Below are positions 20,988-29,442 of a stretch of 64,000 nt of DNA, piece after piece. This DNA is from Betaproteobacteria bacterium UKL13-2 (lineage in GTDB: Bacteria > Pseudomonadota > Gammaproteobacteria > Burkholderiales > Usitatibacteraceae), in NCBI GenBank assembly GCA_001602455.1, contig CP012157.1, positions 2,847,733 to 2,911,732 of the forward strand. The letters run 5' to 3'. The translations under genes were made by a program, and so were the position numbers. The notes beneath the pieces are model-generated. The model worked only from the letters and a program-made list of their open reading frames with translations, ran no database searches and was not told the origin of the DNA. Positions within the stretch are counted from its first letter, which is position 1. Every line of letters starts with the position of its first letter.

Positions 20988-21410
20988 ATGGGTATGAACG
21001 TAGGCTCAGGTGGCGGTGGTTCCGATCCGGAACCGATGATGGATATCAACACGACGCCGTTGATCGACGTGATGTTGGTGTTGATCATCATGCTTATCAT
21101 CACCATCCCGATTCAGTTGCATTCGGTGAATATGGAAATGCCGGTTGGCAACCCACCGAATCGTGAAAAACCATTGGAAGTTCGCATCGACATTGATCGC
21201 ACTGGCCAGATTTTCTGGAACGGCGCACCAATTGATCGCCCCACACTGGATGCGAACATGATTGAAACGGCAAAGATTTCACCACAGCCAAACATCATGG
21301 TGCGTCCAGACAAGTCCGCACGTTACGAAGGGGTCGCCTTTGTACTGGCAAACTCGCAGCGACGCGGGTTACAAAAACTCGCCATCATCGGCGGCGAACA
21401 GTTCCGCTGA
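20988..21410 (+). CDS. exbD: ExbD/TolR-family biopolymer transport protein, second copy
   Basis: A second ExbD in the same operon, 140 residues, 73 bp after the first and preceded by GGAG. It keeps the membrane signature DINTTPLIDVMLVLIIM (about 19-35) with the key aspartate, but its periplasmic domain differs clearly from the first copy, so this is an old duplication. ExbB-ExbD-ExbD-TonB arrangements are common where TonB receptors are expanded. Whether the two form a mixed or alternative motor cannot be read from sequence. Confidence 0.92.
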   Translation: MGMNVGSGGGGSDPEPMMDINTTPLIDVMLVLIIMLIITIPIQLHSVNMEMPVGNPPNREKPLEVRIDIDRTGQIFWNGAPIDRPTLDANMIETAKISPQPNIMVRPDKSARYEGVAFVLANSQRRGLQKLAIIGGEQFR

Positions 21411-21471
21411 TGATTGGTCAGTCCAGCAGACGCAAACCCGATTGCAGGCAACACAGGTTGGAGAAGATTTC

Positions 21472-22185
21472 ATGAGCACGGCCAAGACGGAAACTGAAGG
21501 AATGATTGTCATGTCTGGTTGGGCGCAGCGTCAGCGCGACCCCAAAAAGCACATGGCGGGTATCATCTTTGTAGTGGCATTTCACATCTTTCTGGGGTGG
21601 ATGATCTTCACCGGTGCTGGACAGAAATTCATGAAGGCCGTGGCGCCAGCAAGTATCGTGGAAGTTGTACTGCCGCCTGAGCCGCCGCCCCCACCACCGC
21701 CCCCGCCAGAGCCGGTTAAGCCGCAGCCAAAACAAGATATTCCGCCACCGCCTAACTACGTGCCACCGCCCGAAGTTGCGCCGACCACGACCTCCACCGC
21801 ACCTGTGGTGGAGTCAGTGCCGACACCACCGCCGGTACAGGCCTATGTTCCCGCTCCACCTGCACCGCCAGCGGTACAGCGGCCAGTAGGTCCGCGTGGC
21901 TTTGGCTCGATTACCAACCGCCCTGAGTGTGCCGCCGCGTTCCAAGCATCGTTCCCACGAGAGGCGCGACGAGCAGGTACCGAGGGCACCGTCACGCTGG
22001 CCATTCAGGTGGGGGCGGATGGCAAGGCGATCAGCGTAGAGGTTGCTAACGCCAATCCGCGTCGCGTGTTTGATCGTGCCGCGATGGGGGTGATTAACTC
22101 AGGCGCCTGCCAATTTGAAAAGGACACGGCCGGTTATGTGGCGCAACTATTGATTACCTACAAACTTTCCGGTGAGGAGGAGTAG
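21472..22185 (+). CDS. tonB: TonB energy-transducing protein
   Basis: TonB spans the periplasm to couple the ExbBD motor to outer-membrane receptors. From ATG 21472 (GGAG 10 nt upstream) the product is 237 residues: a cytoplasmic N-terminus, one membrane helix (about 29-47), and a long proline-rich spacer (about 60-140, including nine consecutive prolines). The C-terminal TonB domain (about 145-235) starts near PECAAAFQASFPREARRAG and contains EGTVTLAIQVGADGKA. A longer in-frame reading from 21262 overlaps exbD and has no ribosome site, so I reject it. Genes in this operon probably serve the three receptors upstream and others elsewhere. Confidence 0.93.
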   Translation: MSTAKTETEGMIVMSGWAQRQRDPKKHMAGIIFVVAFHIFLGWMIFTGAGQKFMKAVAPASIVEVVLPPEPPPPPPPPPEPVKPQPKQDIPPPPNYVPPPEVAPTTTSTAPVVESVPTPPPVQAYVPAPPAPPAVQRPVGPRGFGSITNRPECAAAFQASFPREARRAGTEGTVTLAIQVGADGKAISVEVANANPRRVFDRAAMGVINSGACQFEKDTAGYVAQLLITYKLSGEEE

Positions 22186-22204
22186 GCACCACGACTCCGG
22201 CAAA

Positions 22205-22232
22205 CGCCCCGCACCGCGGGGCGTTTTCTTTT
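22205..22232 (+). terminator. Terminator after tonB
   Basis: CGCCCCGC-ACC-GCGGGGCG followed by TTTTCTTTT, 20 bp after the tonB stop. Confidence 0.92.
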
Positions 22233-22306
22233 GTGCCTCACGGTGTCGTCGTGCGCCCCACGGTGGGCACATATGTAAGTCAATCGGAAACCCCTAAAAT
22301 CATCAA

Positions 22307-22870
22307 ATGTCCGTTCAAGCCCAACCACCATCCCCTCTGCCACGCGGCATCTGCTTTTTTCTCACCGGCCTATCAGGATCGGGAAAATCCACCATTGCCA
22401 GTTCACTCCGCGAAGCCGTCGAGCGTTCGCAAAGCCGTGCGGTCACGTTGCTCGACGGCGATGTGGTACGGACGCACCTGTCGAAAGAATTGGGCTTCTC
22501 CCGAGCCGACCGCGATACCAATATCGCACGCATCGCATTCGTGGCCGCCGAGGTCGTTAAACACGGCGGTATCGTGATCTCTGCCGCGATTGCCCCTTAC
22601 GATGAGGCTCGATTGCGCGCACGGGAATTGATATCGGCTCATGGAAAATTTGTGTTGGTACATTTATCCACCCCGCTCTCGGTATGCGAGGGCCGCGATG
22701 TGAAGGGGCTTTATGCTCGGGCGCGACGCGGCGAAATCGCGCACTTCACCGGCGTCAGCGACATTTATGAAATTCCTTCAATATCTGAGCTTGTCATCGA
22801 CACCGCCACCACCTCAGTCGCCGATGCTGTCGCGCAGTTGATGGCGCACATCTCAAAGGACCAGGCATGA
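22307..22870 (+). CDS. cysC: Adenylyl-sulfate (APS) kinase
   Basis: Phosphorylates adenosine 5'-phosphosulfate with ATP to give PAPS, for sulfate assimilation or sulfation. The 187-residue protein has the P-loop GLSGSGKST at 21-29, the [20 protein letters not shown] segment that binds APS, and [19 protein letters not shown]. Length is typical for stand-alone CysC. It is not next to cysD/cysN here; instead it overlaps thyA by the 4-bp ATGA, so the two are co-translated. That linkage with thymidylate genes has no obvious functional reason. Confidence 0.93.
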   Translation: MSVQAQPPSPLPRGICFFLTGLSGSGKSTIASSLREAVERSQSRAVTLLDGDVVRTHLSKELGFSRADRDTNIARIAFVAAEVVKHGGIVISAAIAPYDEARLRARELISAHGKFVLVHLSTPLSVCEGRDVKGLYARARRGEIAHFTGVSDIYEIPSISELVIDTATTSVADAVAQLMAHISKDQA

Positions 22871-23676
22871 CAAACCATGTCGACCACATTTACTTAGACC
22901 TCATGCGTCACGTGCTCGAACACGGCACCGAGAAATCCGACCGCACCGGCACCGGCACACGATCAGTCTTCGGCTACCAAATGCGCTTTCCATTGGCTGA
23001 ATCGTTTCCGCTACTCACCACCAAAAAATTACATCTTCGCTCGATCATCCACGAGTTGCTGTGGTTCTTGAAGGGTGACACCAACATCGCCTATCTGCGC
23101 GACAACAACGTCACCATCTGGGATGAATGGGCGGACGCCGAAGGTAACCTCGGTCCGGTATACGGCTATCAGTGGCGCTCGTGGCCGACTCCCGACGGCA
23201 AGCATATCGACCAGGTTCAAGATGTCATCGCGCAGATTAAATCGAATCCTGATTCGCGCCGCATGATTGTCTCAGCGTGGAACGTCGCCGATATTCCAAA
23301 GATGGCATTGGCACCATGTCATGCGCTCTTTCAGTTCTACGTCGCCGACGGCAAGTTATCCTGCCAGCTTTACCAACGTAGTGCCGACATCTTCCTCGGT
23401 GTGCCATTCAATATCGCCTCCTACGCGCTCCTGACGATGATCGTGGCGCAAGTTTGTGGGCTCAAGCCCGGCGACTTTGTGCATACACTCGGCGATGCGC
23501 ATCTGTACTCAAATCACCTCGATCAGGCGCGTGAGCAATTGGCTCGCCAGCCGCGCACCGCACCGATCATGTGGTTGAACGCCGAAGTGACTGACATTCT
23601 TGGCTTCAAGTTTGAGGACTTCACGCTGGAAGGTTACGACCCGCATCCGGCCATCAAAGCGCCGATCGCTGTTTAG
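22867..23676 (+). CDS. thyA: Thymidylate synthase
   Basis: Converts dUMP to dTMP using methylene-tetrahydrofolate, producing dihydrofolate. The 269-residue protein has the family's N-terminal [18 protein letters not shown], the catalytic cysteine (Cys151 in [12 protein letters not shown]), and [20 protein letters not shown]. Near the end is GDAHLYSNH. Length is close to the 264 residues of the Escherichia coli enzyme. It overlaps cysC by 4 bp and is 12 bp from folA, which recycles the dihydrofolate it makes. Confidence 0.98.
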   Translation: MTNHVDHIYLDLMRHVLEHGTEKSDRTGTGTRSVFGYQMRFPLAESFPLLTTKKLHLRSIIHELLWFLKGDTNIAYLRDNNVTIWDEWADAEGNLGPVYGYQWRSWPTPDGKHIDQVQDVIAQIKSNPDSRRMIVSAWNVADIPKMALAPCHALFQFYVADGKLSCQLYQRSADIFLGVPFNIASYALLTMIVAQVCGLKPGDFVHTLGDAHLYSNHLDQAREQLARQPRTAPIMWLNAEVTDILGFKFEDFTLEGYDPHPAIKAPIAV

Positions 23677-23688
23677 GCACACTCGATC

Positions 23689-24174
23689 ATGCTGAACTTG
23701 ATTGTGGCAACGGCCAACAATAATGTCATCGGTCTTGGTGGAAAGATGCCGTGGCACCTGCCCGCTGAACTCGCCTACTTCAAACAAATCACCATGGGCC
23801 ATCCAATCATCATGGGGCGCAAAACGTTTGAGTCCATTGGCCGACCATTACCCGGCCGGCGCAATATCGTGGTGACGGGTAACGCGGCATGGCACCACGA
23901 CGGCGTAGAGGTTGCAACATCGGCTGCTGCCGCGCTTGCACTCGTCACCGATCAAACTGCCTTTGTCATTGGTGGCGCGACGCTGTATGAGACCGCGCTG
24001 CCGATCGCAGATCGTGTGTACCTGACGGCGATTAACGCCAATGTTGATGGCGACACGTTTTTTCCGCCGCTGCCGCAGACCGAGTGGCGAGAAATTTCGC
24101 GCCGATCTCGTTCTAAAGACGAGAGGAACGCCTACGATGTCGACTTCATCGTCTTTGATAGGCTGGTCAGATAG
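23689..24174 (+). CDS. folA: Dihydrofolate reductase
   Basis: Reduces dihydrofolate to tetrahydrofolate with NADPH. The 161-residue protein begins ANNNVIGLGGKMPWHLPAEL, so the catalytic acid at position 27 is Glu rather than the Asp of Escherichia coli; both occur in the family. The NADPH-binding segment GRKTFESIGRPLPGR and the FVIGGATLYE motif are intact. The C-terminus (NAYDVDFIVFDRLVR) has a close relative 1.3 kb downstream at 25475-25532, where a decayed folA tail remains. thyA-folA is a common functional pair. Trimethoprim sensitivity cannot be judged from this. Confidence 0.97.
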   Translation: MLNLIVATANNNVIGLGGKMPWHLPAELAYFKQITMGHPIIMGRKTFESIGRPLPGRRNIVVTGNAAWHHDGVEVATSAAAALALVTDQTAFVIGGATLYETALPIADRVYLTAINANVDGDTFFPPLPQTEWREISRRSRSKDERNAYDVDFIVFDRLVR

Positions 24175-24292
24175 AACCCATCCTCACCCTAACCGTTCCC
24201 TCCAAGGGGAGGGAATCAACACATATCCACACTTGAAGGGGGTAATCAAAACACACCTACAAGTTTGAGATCTATAGAAGTATGCGTCTCTG

Positions 24293-24332
24293 TCGATGAC
24301 TCGATGACTCGATGACTCGATGACTCGATGAC
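24293..24332. repeat. Perfect 8-bp tandem repeat, five copies
   Basis: TCGATGAC repeated five times without error, between folA and the convergent membrane-protein gene. Upstream, TTCCCTCC-AA-GGGGAGGGAA (24196-24215) forms a short GC-rich hairpin with no T-run, resembling widespread dispersed repeats. The rest of 24175-24375 shows no gene. Confidence 0.85.
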
Positions 24333-24375
24333 TAATACTCGCCGCTTTCCGCATAACCAACGCCGGCGTTTTTGA

Positions 24376-24936
24376 CTAGCCCAATAAGGTGCGGTTCCTG
24401 AAGCACCAAACGTAAAGAAAATAAATGCAGAAGGCTGCAAGGTTGCCTATAAAAAAGCCAAGCCCATTAGAGGGAGCTATGAGCATCGAGCCATCATATG
24501 TCATTGACATAGTAGAGACTGAAAATCTCCCCACAACGTTATGAGCGCCGTACACAAGTGTGATGGTCAATGGCAAGGGCGCGAGCAGCCAGTTATACGG
24601 CCGACTGAATCTGACGTACGCAAATGTCATCGTGCGTACGCTCACTGCGAGGCCAATGCCGAAGACAAAACAAACGACGAACTTTGAATTAAACGGATCG
24701 GGAAACTTCTGCAGCTCGCGAGGCAACCACAACTGAGAGTCTGCCCAGAATGGATTCCAGCGGGCGTCGATAGCAGCTACAACCGCGCCGAGGATTATTG
24801 CGATTATTGCTACCGAAGCTAGCAGGGAAACAACTTCTCTCGTTGGCTTTGAGCGACCAAGCCCGAAATTCGGATACACCAAGTGAACGAAGTGCCCGCC
24901 ATCTGACACCAAGAAGGAATTCAACCTGTTTTTCAT
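24376..24936 (-). CDS. Unrecognised four-helix membrane protein
   Basis: A 186-residue protein I do not recognise. The start is set by an excellent ribosome site (GGAGG, then TAACG, then ATG at 24936). It has a hydrophilic N-terminal stretch of about 35 residues and four likely membrane segments (about 38-60, 87-108, 116-133 and 158-178), with a charged loop WNPFWADSQLWLPRELQKFP between the first two. It lies downstream of, and in the same direction as, a small cysteine-rich gene. A membrane protein beside a small Cys-rich hydrophobic protein could be an immunity or export partner, but that is inference. The pair is bracketed by two folA 3' ends and looks acquired. Confidence 0.6.
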   Translation of the reverse strand: MKNRLNSFLVSDGGHFVHLVYPNFGLGRSKPTREVVSLLASVAIIAIILGAVVAAIDARWNPFWADSQLWLPRELQKFPDPFNSKFVVCFVFGIGLAVSVRTMTFAYVRFSRPYNWLLAPLPLTITLVYGAHNVVGRFSVSTMSMTYDGSMLIAPSNGLGFFIGNLAAFCIYFLYVWCFRNRTLLG

Positions 24937-25039
24937 CGTTACCTCCAACGCATATTGCAGCCAGATACCAACGCAGAGCGGCTCCGATGAGCGGCATGCC
25001 CTAACATACCGCTCATTGACGCTTGACTAAACAGCCTTA

Positions 25040-25315
25040 CTAGCAGCTAGAACGACACGACATATATCTACCCCGAGCGCCGACCATACACTCTTGATAC
25101 CATGTCCAAATGGCGGCCAATCCAACTATACCAACGACGGTGGCTGGGGCACAGGCTACGCCTGCTGATACCCCGCAAACCCCAGCAACCAACAATGCGT
25201 CGGCGGCAGCGGCGAGCGAAGCGTCCATGCTGCACATGCCCGTGTCGATTGTAAACTCCATATCGCAAACAAAACACGGCTTAATCGAGTAATCCCAGTC
25301 ACGTTTAAATTTCAA
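25040..25315 (-). CDS. Small cysteine-rich hydrophobic protein
   Basis: 91 residues from a TTG start, or about 73 from an internal ATG; neither has a strong ribosome site. It holds eight cysteines (14, 17, 28, 47, 55, 76, 87 and 91 from the TTG) and a Gly/Ala/Val-rich hydrophobic core (about 34-70). It has no standard signal peptide. The pattern of paired cysteines around a Gly-rich hydrophobic stretch recalls cysteine-rich bacteriocins of the halocin C8 type, but I see no alignable motif and would not name it. It shares orientation with the membrane protein 103 bp downstream. Confidence 0.45.
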   Translation of the reverse strand: MKFKRDWDYSIKPCFVCDMEFTIDTGMCSMDASLAAAADALLVAGVCGVSAGVACAPATVVGIVGLAAIWTWYQECMVGARGRYMSCRSSC

Positions 25316-25391
25316 AAGCGTTTTTTCTCAGATGCGAGTACTTGCTGTCGTAAGTCGTGGTCGTGCAGACCTGTCCATCGCGCGGGTTTAG

Positions 25392-25532
25392 ATGTCAAAT
25401 TCGGCAGCGGGCACAGTCTTTCCCAAACCTACATCACGCAATCGGCGGGAAGTTTTGGGGAATCACCATGGCGCAGATGAACAGAATACCTACGACGTCA
25501 ATTTCATCGTCTTGGACAGACGTGCGAAGTAA
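25392..25532 (+). pseudogene. Decayed 3' end of a second folA
   Basis: Read in one frame, bases about 25413-25532 give AGTVFPK, then RREV, then DEQNTYDVNFIVLDRRAK and a stop. This parallels the folA C-terminus: GDTFFPP, WREI, DERNAYDVDFIVFDRLVR and stop. The match ends at the same codon as the family C-terminus. Nothing upstream matches the rest of dihydrofolate reductase. The DNA match to folA is only about 70% by eye, so it is not a fresh duplication. Confidence 0.75.
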
Positions 25533-25662
25533 AGGGCACTTCTATAAACCTGCTGCGTGGGCGAATTTCGCGCCTGCGGTGCTCGCCGTACACTGGGTGC
25601 GTGCCCCGTGTTTGCCAAACCCCTCGGCACGAACTTCGCCCGCTCGCGACGGTGTCGTTCCC
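25533..25662 (+). repeat. MITE-like intergenic repeat, copy 2
   Basis: Nearly identical to copy 1 (140-279) from AGGGCACTTCTATAAACC through the CCCGCTCGCGACGG end. Its right terminal repeat has diverged (GTGTCGTTCCC). It begins directly after the folA fragment's stop. Confidence 0.75.
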
Positions 25663-25683
25663 AAAAACGTAGGACGGCTACCT

Positions 25684-25721
25684 GCGGGCGTTTCCAAGCC
25701 AAATCGCTTGGAAACGCCCGC
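25684..25721. repeat. REP-like perfect hairpin
   Basis: GCGGGCGTTTCCAAGC, loop CAAATC, then GCTTGGAAACGCCCGC: a perfect 16-bp stem without a T-run, 24 bp before the dnaE stop. Similar hairpins occur at 60051-60090 and, more degenerate, near 34788 and 55111. It could protect or end the dnaE transcript. Confidence 0.75.
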
Positions 25722-25745
25722 CAATCGGCGAGTTTCGATTTTCTC

Positions 25746-28700
25746 CTAGTACTCGCCGCTGCCCGAAAACGCAGGCTGATAGTTGTCCCGCCAGCCGCGT
25801 GGAGGAGGTGGCGGCATCATGTTTGAGGCGTCGTATTCGAGCACGATGTTGTCCGGCGTCAACCACTCCGCAAGCGCCGTCACCAGCGGCTCTGTGACCG
25901 AAACCCGCCATTGGTCCGGTAGCACCACCGGCACTTCGGCTTCACCGTTGTTGTAAACAATCTTCACTTGCACTGCATCACGCGCATCGGGTGCGAGATG
26001 GGGTGACAACAATCGACGCAACTTGGCGCTATCGGCTTGTCCGTTCATCGATAAGGTCATCTGTCGCACAAACTTACGCGCCTCATCCATGCCAATCACA
26101 TCATCCGCAATCACCCGCAATCCGCCAGAAAATTCGTCGGGCGATACACGTCCACGAACAATCAGCGGCTGATCGTCGCGAATGATTTGGCGACGCTTGT
26201 CGAACACATCGCTATAAGCCACCACATCGACACGCGCACTGCCGTCGTCGAGTGTCATGACACACATCCGGCCACGCTTGCCGTTACGCACTCGCTGGTC
26301 ATACAGGATGCCCGCCATCAAAATCGAATCATTTTTTGGCTGCAAATCCGACAACAAGGTTGTGGCGAATTGACGTATCTCACGCGCATAACTGGTGAAC
26401 GGATGCCCGGAGAGATAAAAACCGAGCGCGGTCTTTTCGTTTGTCAGGCGGTCACGATCAGACCACATGGGTACCGGCACCAACGCCAGACTACCGCCTG
26501 CTTCCGGGGAGCTATCACCAAACAAATTCACCTGCTGTGCGTCGCGCAGCGCCTTATCCGCGAGCTCAATGGCTTGCGGTAGCGTGGCGATCAGTGCCGC
26601 ACGATTTAGCTCGATGGCATCAAATGCCCCGGCACGAATCAGTGCCTCAATCGCACGGCGATTGACATGGCCGCGGTCAACACGTTTGACAAAATCGAGC
26701 AGGTCGCGGAAGGGTCCGCCACCGCCTTTGGCATCTCGCGCCGCGACAATGGCCTCAATCGCGTTGCGCCCGGTCCCCTTCACTGCGCCTAAGCCGTACC
26801 GAATCGTGCGTTCATCAGTCGGCAGAAAACGATACGTGCCAAGGTTGATATCCGGCGGCAGTAGGGTCAGGCCAATCGTCCGTGCGTCGTCGGCAATGAG
26901 CTGAACCTTGTCGGTGAAATCCATGATGCAGCTCATATTGGCTGCCATAAACTCGGCCGGGAAATGCGCCTTCAAATAGGCAGTGTGATACGCCACCAGC
27001 GAATAGGCTGCGGAGTGTGATTTGTTGAAGCCGTAACCGGCAAACTTCTCCATGAAGTCGAACAACTCGTTGGCCACACCCTTGCCAATACCGTTGTTCA
27101 CCGCGCCTTCGGCAAAGATGCCGCGATGTTTCGCCATCTCTTCGGGCTTCTTTTTACCCATCGCACGGCGCAATAAATCTGCACCGCCGAGTGAATATCC
27201 GCCGACCACCTGGGCGATCTGCATCACCTGTTCTTGATAGACCATGATGCCGTAGGTCGGCGACAAAATCGGCTCAACCCGCGCATCAAGGTAAGTCACC
27301 TTCTCTGCGCCCGTCTTGCGGCGTATGTAGTCCGGGATCAGCTCCATCGGGCCCGGACGATACAGCGCGTTTAGTGCCGTCAAATCTTCCACCGAACCGG
27401 GGCGCGCCTTCACGATCAAGTCGCGCATCCCGCCACTTTCAAACTGGAAGATTGCCACCGTGCTGCCGCGTGCAAATACGCCGTAGGCCGCTGCGTCGTC
27501 CAGCGGGATATGTTGAAGATCGAAGTCTGTCGCAGGCTCACCATACTGGCGCGCACGAATTAGCTCAACGGCTTCTTCGATAATGGTGAGTGTTGTCAGG
27601 CCAAGGAAGTCGAACTTGACCAGCCCGACCGCCTCGACGTCATCCTTATCGTACTGGCTGACAAACGAATCCGAGCCATCCGCGACATAAAGCGGCGTGA
27701 AGTCGGTCAGTGGTCCGGGCGCAATCAGCACACCACCGGCGTGCATACCCACGTTACGTGTGATGCCTTCGAGCTTGAGTGCCAGCTCCATCAACTCGGC
27801 AACTTCTTCCTCGCTCTTAATGCGATCATTAAATTGCGGTTCTTGTTTGATCGCCTCTGCGAGTGTGATACCGAGCTGATTGGGAATCAGTTTGGCAATA
27901 CCATCAACGTGGTTGTAGCTCATGCCGAGAACACGCCCCACATCACGGATCACAGCCTTGGCGGCCATCGTACCGAAGGTGGCAATCTGCGACACCGAAT
28001 CGTGGCCGTATTTGTTCTTTACATAATCGATGACACGATCACGGCCTTCTTGACAAAAGTCGATATCAAAGTCGGGCATCGAAACACGTTCGGGGTTAAG
28101 AAAACGCTCGAACAGCAAGTCATAGTGCAGCGGATCAAGGTCGGTAATGCCCAATGAATACGCCACCAGTGAGCCCGCGCCAGAGCCGCGCCCGGGGCCG
28201 ACCGGCACACCATTGTTTTTTGCCCAACCGATAAAGTCGGCAACGATAAGGAAGTAACCTGGGAAGCCCATCTTGACGATGGTCTTCACTTCAAACTCTA
28301 GTCGGGCGGTGTATTTCGGCCTTGCCGCATCACGCTCGGTGACATCTGGATACAACACCAACAAGCGTTGTTCGAGGCCCGCCGTCGCGGAGGCCAACAG
28401 GAACTCGTCAATTGATTCGCCATTTGGCGTCGGGAAATTCGGCAACCGCGACTTGCCCAACGTAAACTCGAAATGACAACGTTTGGCGATCTCAACACTA
28501 TTCTCAATTGCCTCGGGAAGGTCGGCGAACAGTGCAACCATCTCGGCTGAGCTCTTAAAGTACTGCTCCGTGGTGAACTCCTGCACGCGTCGCTTATCCC
28601 CCAATACCTCACCACGGGCAATACACACCCGTGCTTCGTGCGCCTTGAAGTCTTCCGGGGCCATAAATTGAATCGGATGGGTGGCCACGACCGGCAGATT

Positions 28701-29393
28701 CGCCACGCCCGCCAGATTCAGCGCGGCGGCATTGTATGACTCGTCGTTTTCCCGGCCCGCACGCTGCACTTCGATGTAGAAGGCATCTGCGAAATCCTTC
28801 GCCCAGCCATTCGCCAAGGCGATTGCGCGTTTCGTGTCTCCTTGCAGCAGCGCCTGGCCGACATCCCCTGCTGCCGCACCCGACAAAGCAATCAGACCTT
28901 CGGTCGCCGATCCCACCAGCCACTCACGACGCAATTCGGCGCGACCACGCCACATGTTTTCGCGAAAGGCGCGTGTGAGGAGCTGACACAAATTGAGATA
29001 ACCCGCTTCCGTTCGGCACAACAACACAATACGCGAGGCGTGGTCACGCGACTTCGTGTTTTCGATGGCGACCTCGCAGCCGATGATGGGCTGCACACCG
29101 CGACCACGCGCGCGCTGGAAAAACTTCACCGCGCCAAACAGATTTGCCGCGTCCGTGATCGCCAGCGCCGGCATCAAATCGTCTGCCGCCTTGCTAACAG
29201 CTTCGTCAACACGAACAATCGCATCCGTGATCGAAAATTCGGTGTGTAGCCGAAGATGAACGAACGGGGCGGCAGGGGCGGCAGGGGCAGCAGGGGCAGA
29301 AGGACCGGAAGAGCCGGAGGGGCCTGAGGGGCCTGAGGGGCCGGAGGGGACAGAAAGGGGGGAGGACATTGCAGAACCTGAAATCACAGACAT
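25746..29393 (-). CDS. dnaE: DNA polymerase III alpha subunit
   Basis: Catalytic subunit of the replicative polymerase. The 1215-residue protein starts at ATG 29393 (AGAGG 9 nt upstream). Residues about 1-42 are a low-complexity Ser/Gly/Pro/Ala extension encoded by imperfect GGGGCC-type repeats. Then come the PHP domain (from PFVHLRLHTEFSITDAIVR), the palm with PDFDIDFCQEGRDRVIDY (about 436-453, metal-binding aspartates), GMHAGGVLIAPGPLTDF, the fingers and thumb with NKSHSAAYSLVAYHTAYLKA, a helix-hairpin-helix region and a C-terminal OB domain. The usual length is near 1160, and the repeat extension accounts for the difference. The polymerase core is intact. Confidence 0.97.
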   Translation of the reverse strand: MSVISGSAMSSPLSVPSGPSGPSGPSGSSGPSAPAAPAAPAAPFVHLRLHTEFSITDAIVRVDEAVSKAADDLMPALAITDAANLFGAVKFFQRARGRGVQPIIGCEVAIENTKSRDHASRIVLLCRTEAGYLNLCQLLTRAFRENMWRGRAELRREWLVGSATEGLIALSGAAAGDVGQALLQGDTKRAIALANGWAKDFADAFYIEVQRAGRENDESYNAAALNLAGVANLPVVATHPIQFMAPEDFKAHEARVCIARGEVLGDKRRVQEFTTEQYFKSSAEMVALFADLPEAIENSVEIAKRCHFEFTLGKSRLPNFPTPNGESIDEFLLASATAGLEQRLLVLYPDVTERDAARPKYTARLEFEVKTIVKMGFPGYFLIVADFIGWAKNNGVPVGPGRGSGAGSLVAYSLGITDLDPLHYDLLFERFLNPERVSMPDFDIDFCQEGRDRVIDYVKNKYGHDSVSQIATFGTMAAKAVIRDVGRVLGMSYNHVDGIAKLIPNQLGITLAEAIKQEPQFNDRIKSEEEVAELMELALKLEGITRNVGMHAGGVLIAPGPLTDFTPLYVADGSDSFVSQYDKDDVEAVGLVKFDFLGLTTLTIIEEAVELIRARQYGEPATDFDLQHIPLDDAAAYGVFARGSTVAIFQFESGGMRDLIVKARPGSVEDLTALNALYRPGPMELIPDYIRRKTGAEKVTYLDARVEPILSPTYGIMVYQEQVMQIAQVVGGYSLGGADLLRRAMGKKKPEEMAKHRGIFAEGAVNNGIGKGVANELFDFMEKFAGYGFNKSHSAAYSLVAYHTAYLKAHFPAEFMAANMSCIMDFTDKVQLIADDARTIGLTLLPPDINLGTYRFLPTDERTIRYGLGAVKGTGRNAIEAIVAARDAKGGGGPFRDLLDFVKRVDRGHVNRRAIEALIRAGAFDAIELNRAALIATLPQAIELADKALRDAQQVNLFGDSSPEAGGSLALVPVPMWSDRDRLTNEKTALGFYLSGHPFTSYAREIRQFATTLLSDLQPKNDSILMAGILYDQRVRNGKRGRMCVMTLDDGSARVDVVAYSDVFDKRRQIIRDDQPLIVRGRVSPDEFSGGLRVIADDVIGMDEARKFVRQMTLSMNGQADSAKLRRLLSPHLAPDARDAVQVKIVYNNGEAEVPVVLPDQWRVSVTEPLVTALAEWLTPDNIVLEYDASNMMPPPPPRGWRDNYQPAFSGSGEY

Positions 29394-29442
29394 CAATTTT
29401 ACCTCTGCGCCCTCTCCAGGGGCCGGCAGAATTCAAGCGAAA

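Noticed and set aside
24293-24332. CRISPR-like array
   Set aside because: Five contiguous 8-bp units without spacers are a simple tandem repeat, not repeat-spacer units.
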